From NCBI RefSeq assembly GCF_009664975.1, contig NZ_WJXB01000004.1:186001-250000 (forward strand): a stretch of 64,000 nucleotides of DNA. Reading direction: 5' to 3'. The stretch comes from Paenibacillus monticola (lineage in GTDB: Bacteria > Bacillota > Bacilli > Paenibacillales > Paenibacillaceae). Both the position numbers and the translations under genes were made by a program. Position 1 is the first letter of the stretch, and every line of letters starts with the position of its first letter. This document shows positions 61,508 to 64,000 of the stretch, one piece after another. The notes under the pieces are model-generated. The model was given only the letters and a program-made list of their open reading frames with translations. It did not search any database and was not told where the DNA came from.

Positions 61508-62706
61508 TTCACAATCAGTGTGCATTTGAGATTAGGGTTCAGTCCACTCTTGAGCGGGCACCCCGGGTAGAGCAGCTGAAGGAGCTTGGGTTTACCTGGG
61601 CAGACCTTAAGGAAGAGGAATACTGGTTGGATGCGGTGGCAGTGATGCGCAACGAGACCTATAAGGAGCTTGAAGAGGCTTCTGCGAAGCTCTGGGCTAT
61701 ACTCGATAAAGCTGCCCGTTATGTTCACCTCAAGCACGATCTATATGATCTTCTCGGTATTCCACAAGTATTGTGGGTGATGCTCGATGAATGCCCACTT
61801 CCTGCGCAGGGAGTCATCAGCCGGTATGCAAGATTCGATTTTGCCGTGGCTGATGACGGAACTATCAAGTTGCTGGAGCTGAATGCGGATACACCAACCG
61901 GTTACGTGGAAGCCTCTATAGCTACCCCCTGGATATGTCAGCAGGCCGGCATCGCAAGCCCAAATACGGCAATGAAAGAACTACTAGCGGCAGCCTGGCA
62001 GGAAGAACGTCCGGATACGGCGGCTTGTGTTGGTTACGGAACTCATCTTGAGGATTCCGGCACCATTGAAGCCCTTGTAAAGCATAGCGGTCTTGATATT
62101 CAGTGTGTTGACTGTCTTGACTTATGGGTCGATAAGGGAATTCTTAAGGATGGGGAAGACCGCATAATTAAGCGTATGTTTGCCCTGTACCCTAAGGAAT
62201 GGATGGCCGTAGATGAGGGTGGAGATGCCCTTGCCTATGCAGTGGAACAAGGTCATCTTCAGTTATTTAATGGTCCGCACAGTATAATTTTGCAGTCTAA
62301 AGGGCTTATTGCAGCGGTATGGGGAATGTATGAGCTGGGTCTTCTTTTTGATAAAGAGGAACGTGAGACCATCTCAAGCTATGTCCTGCCGACTTATAAT
62401 AAACCCGTGTTCTCCGGGAACTTTGTGTCCAAATCCGTATTTGGCCGCGAGGGAGGTTCGGTGCGTCTTTTTGATGACAGCGGAACGCTGGAGCTGCAGG
62501 ATGAGGAAGGCTTTGATAGCAGCGTGTTATTTCCTACTGTTTATCAAAAAAGAGCCGAAATGGCCCGCGTACAGACCGCAGAGGGTGAGCTTCATCTGTT
62601 GACCGGTATGTTCGTTATTAACGGGAAGCCCTGCGGGCTGCTCGGTCGGGCAGGCGGGCTAATTACAGGCAATGCCAGTCATTTTATCGCGTTAGGAGTG
62701 AGTTAA
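61504..62706 (+). CDS. Glutathionylspermidine synthase-like ATP-grasp protein (YgiC/YjfC type)
   Basis: A 400-residue protein. The region RYARFDFAVADDGTIKLLELNADTPTGYVE is the characteristic GSP_synth segment (ELNADTPT, with ATP/metal-binding acidic residues and Asn), followed by GNFVSKSVFGREGGSV and GMFVINGKPCGLLGRAGGLITGN. True glutathionylspermidine synthase joins the glycine carboxylate of glutathione to spermidine; the short YgiC/YjfC group lacks the amidase half and probably ligates other substrates, perhaps a protein C terminus. ATG at 61504 overlaps the upstream stop. It is the central enzyme of the operon. Substrate unknown. Confidence 0.88.
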   Translation: MIHNQCAFEIRVQSTLERAPRVEQLKELGFTWADLKEEEYWLDAVAVMRNETYKELEEASAKLWAILDKAARYVHLKHDLYDLLGIPQVLWVMLDECPLPAQGVISRYARFDFAVADDGTIKLLELNADTPTGYVEASIATPWICQQAGIASPNTAMKELLAAAWQEERPDTAACVGYGTHLEDSGTIEALVKHSGLDIQCVDCLDLWVDKGILKDGEDRIIKRMFALYPKEWMAVDEGGDALAYAVEQGHLQLFNGPHSIILQSKGLIAAVWGMYELGLLFDKEERETISSYVLPTYNKPVFSGNFVSKSVFGREGGSVRLFDDSGTLELQDEEGFDSSVLFPTVYQKRAEMARVQTAEGELHLLTGMFVINGKPCGLLGRAGGLITGNASHFIALGVS

Positions 62707-63372
62707 TTGGATATCGGCAAAGGTAGAAAAACGCGGAATAAAAGAGGTTCAAGAGCCAGGTTCGGAGCATTCATATGTCTGATGTTCTTAACGATGTTGT
62801 TGTTAGGGGCATGTGGCAACCAGGATAGTGTATTTCATACTGACCCCTCTACAGAAACGTCAGATAGTACATCGCGGGTTCCTTGGGATTACCGGGTTGT
62901 AGAGAGCACAGTGGGTGACTTAATCGGCAGCGATATGACGGTGTTGCCAGATAACGAGTTGCTCCCGAATGATGGTAATTATGCGACAGGCGACAAAATA
63001 TGGACACTGCAGTTCATGGACGCCGAGTTGGTTACCGATGCCGATCAGCGCAACGAAATTCGCCTGTCTTCATGGACTACGCTCAAGTCCTATGGAGACC
63101 AGAAGACGGCAGCAGAGGATCTGAAGAACCTTAAAGTATCGATCACAACCGATGTCGATCTTGTGGGTGTATATAAGACCCAGTATAAGGATAAGACTAG
63201 AAACTTTGCCGTGCTTGAGCTGCCTTCGGGCAACCGGATCAAACAGCCGATTGACGACAAGCGTTACACGGCATTGGAGAAAGCTAAGACTGCATCAGTA
63301 GTGCTTGAGGAAGTTCATGATTTTGCCGATTATGATTCGGCCTATGCTAAATTTCGGGGGTGGGCTAAATGA
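62707..63372 (+). CDS. Lipoprotein in the ATP-grasp/DUF350 operon
   Basis: A 221-residue protein from TTG 62707 (AGGAGTGAG upstream), starting right after the ATP-grasp stop. Lipobox LLGAC with Cys36 after a basic N terminus (RKTRNKRGSRARF) and hydrophobic core. A soluble domain follows (PWDYRVVESTVGDLIGSDM, AELVTDADQRNEIRL, FAVLELPSGNRIK). I do not recognise the family. Faces the outside of the membrane. The stop overlaps the start of the DUF350 gene by four bases. Confidence 0.75.
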   Translation: MDIGKGRKTRNKRGSRARFGAFICLMFLTMLLLGACGNQDSVFHTDPSTETSDSTSRVPWDYRVVESTVGDLIGSDMTVLPDNELLPNDGNYATGDKIWTLQFMDAELVTDADQRNEIRLSSWTTLKSYGDQKTAAEDLKNLKVSITTDVDLVGVYKTQYKDKTRNFAVLELPSGNRIKQPIDDKRYTALEKAKTASVVLEEVHDFADYDSAYAKFRGWAK

Positions 63373-63761
63373 CGACGATTGTAAATTTATTGGTAAGTGT
63401 TGTTGTAATTATTGTACTGCAATTGTTGGGCGTGTTCATATTCAGCTTGATGACACCATTTAAGGATATGGAAGAACTCAAGAAAGGCAATGTAGCTGTA
63501 GCCTTGGCGTTAGGCGGCAAGTTTCTAGCAACGGCAATTATTCTTGGAGTAGCGGCGTATACGAATACATCGATCTGGTTTATGATGCTCTGGTTTGCGG
63601 TTGGCTATCTGTGCTTGGTAGCAGCTTATTGGATCTTCGAGCTAGTTACCCCCGGCTTTACCATTTCCGAGCACCTGCAAAAAGGGAATGTGGCCGTAGG
63701 GACGATGCTGTGTATGGTATTTATCGGAACAGCGTTTGTGATCAGCAGCTTGATTATTTAA
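63369..63761 (+). CDS. DUF350 membrane protein
   Basis: A 130-residue protein with four membrane segments arranged as two repeats, each with the family signature: LKKGNVAVALALGG and LQKGNVAVGTMLC. This is the YjfL/DUF350 family, which is found with YgiC/YjfC ATP-grasp genes in many bacteria. Function unknown; a membrane complex with the lipoprotein and channel is plausible. It starts inside the lipoprotein stop codon. Confidence 0.92.
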   Translation: MTTIVNLLVSVVVIIVLQLLGVFIFSLMTPFKDMEELKKGNVAVALALGGKFLATAIILGVAAYTNTSIWFMMLWFAVGYLCLVAAYWIFELVTPGFTISEHLQKGNVAVGTMLCMVFIGTAFVISSLII

Positions 63762-63782
63762 ATCCGGAAGAGGGGTGAGCAG

Positions 63783-64000
63783 GTGCATTTTCTGCTCAGA
63801 ATATCCACGAGGATGATGCGCTTAAGAAAACAATCCATTGGGCTGATTATCCTGATGTTTATTGTAATAAGTGCAACCATAGCTTTTGTGCTTGAGCCAG
63901 ATACTTTTCATAACTGGTTTAATGCCTTTTACTGGGTCATGACAACGATGGCTACTGTTGGATACGGTGATTATTTTGCAGAAACGATAGGCGGTAAGGT
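63783..64000 (+). CDS. Potassium-channel-like protein, N-terminal part (partial)
   Basis: Reading from GTG 63783 (AGAGGGGTGAG upstream) gives 72 codons open to the window edge. A membrane segment (SIGLIILMFIVISATIAFVL) is followed by a pore helix and the potassium selectivity filter TVGYGD. This is the two-TM pore (Ion_trans_2) type; the second segment and any RCK/regulatory part lie beyond the edge. It lies 21 bp after the DUF350 gene. Known co-occurrence of such a channel with DUF350 and GSP-like ATP-grasp genes supports a joint function. Confidence 0.88.
   Translation, partial: MHFLLRISTRMMRLRKQSIGLIILMFIVISATIAFVLEPDTFHNWFNAFYWVMTTMATVGYGDYFAETIGGK

Overview
The window looks like chromosomal DNA of a low-to-mid GC, spore-forming, Gram-positive bacterium of the Paenibacillus type. 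The evidence is strong AGGAGG-type ribosome binding sites with many GTG/TTG starts, S-layer homology (SLH) proteins, a ComQXPA-type quorum-sensing locus, a bacterial NO synthase, a guanine riboswitch in front of xpt, and a very high density of two-component and chemosensory genes. No rRNA, tRNA, CRISPR array, insertion sequence or prophage was seen.

Layout. 1-6.9 kb: the 5' part of a flavodiiron-type gene, a MarR/MATE efflux pair with a clear operator array, an XRE regulator divergent from a helical-repeat protein, and an SLH lipoprotein. 7-14.2 kb: forward signalling genes, namely a 7TM histidine kinase with a BTAD-type response regulator, then an HD-GYP response regulator followed by a BvgS-like hybrid kinase. 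14.2-28 kb: reverse genes. A lipoprotein and a guanylate-kinase-like gene come first in coordinate order. Upstream of them lies a long operon-like run that reads, in transcription order, tetR, cheA, cheW, mcp, cheR, cheB, PAS-hybrid kinase, single-domain response regulator, GGDEF-EAL protein. It is a complete chemosensory array feeding a phosphorelay and cyclic-di-GMP turnover.

28.3-32.6 kb: a comQ-comX-comP-comA locus (isoprenyl transferase, a 59-residue pheromone precursor with a Trp four residues from its C terminus, a PDZ-like membrane kinase, a LuxR-type regulator). 33-43.3 kb: NO synthase, Bax-inhibitor-like membrane protein, POT peptide transporter, a TetR/NAD(P)-reductase pair sharing a 17-bp operator, a UvrC-like GIY-YIG protein, a secreted protein, a coiled-coil/polysaccharide deacetylase pair and an RlmN-family enzyme. 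43.3-57.3 kb: accessory genes. These are an esterase, an ATP-grasp protein that seems to start at ATT, three regulator/transporter or regulator/enzyme pairs (MarR-MFS, HxlR-SDR, HxlR-MFS), a FAD oxidoreductase, greA, an AEC permease, an SDR pseudogene, an aldo/keto reductase and an SLH protein. A gene-free stretch of about 630 bp lies at 48.14-48.77 kb.

57.4-64 kb: a basic protein with an internal duplication, the guanine riboswitch and xpt, an MFS transporter, and finally a tightly packed operon running off the edge. That operon holds a small protein, a Ser/Gly-tailed protein, a glutathionylspermidine-synthase-like ATP-grasp enzyme, a lipoprotein, a DUF350 membrane protein and a potassium-channel-like protein. 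This last operon and the ComQXPA locus are the most interesting systems here. Starts were chosen by Shine-Dalgarno spacing and often differ from the longest open frame. No database search was run, so family names rest on motifs recognised by eye.
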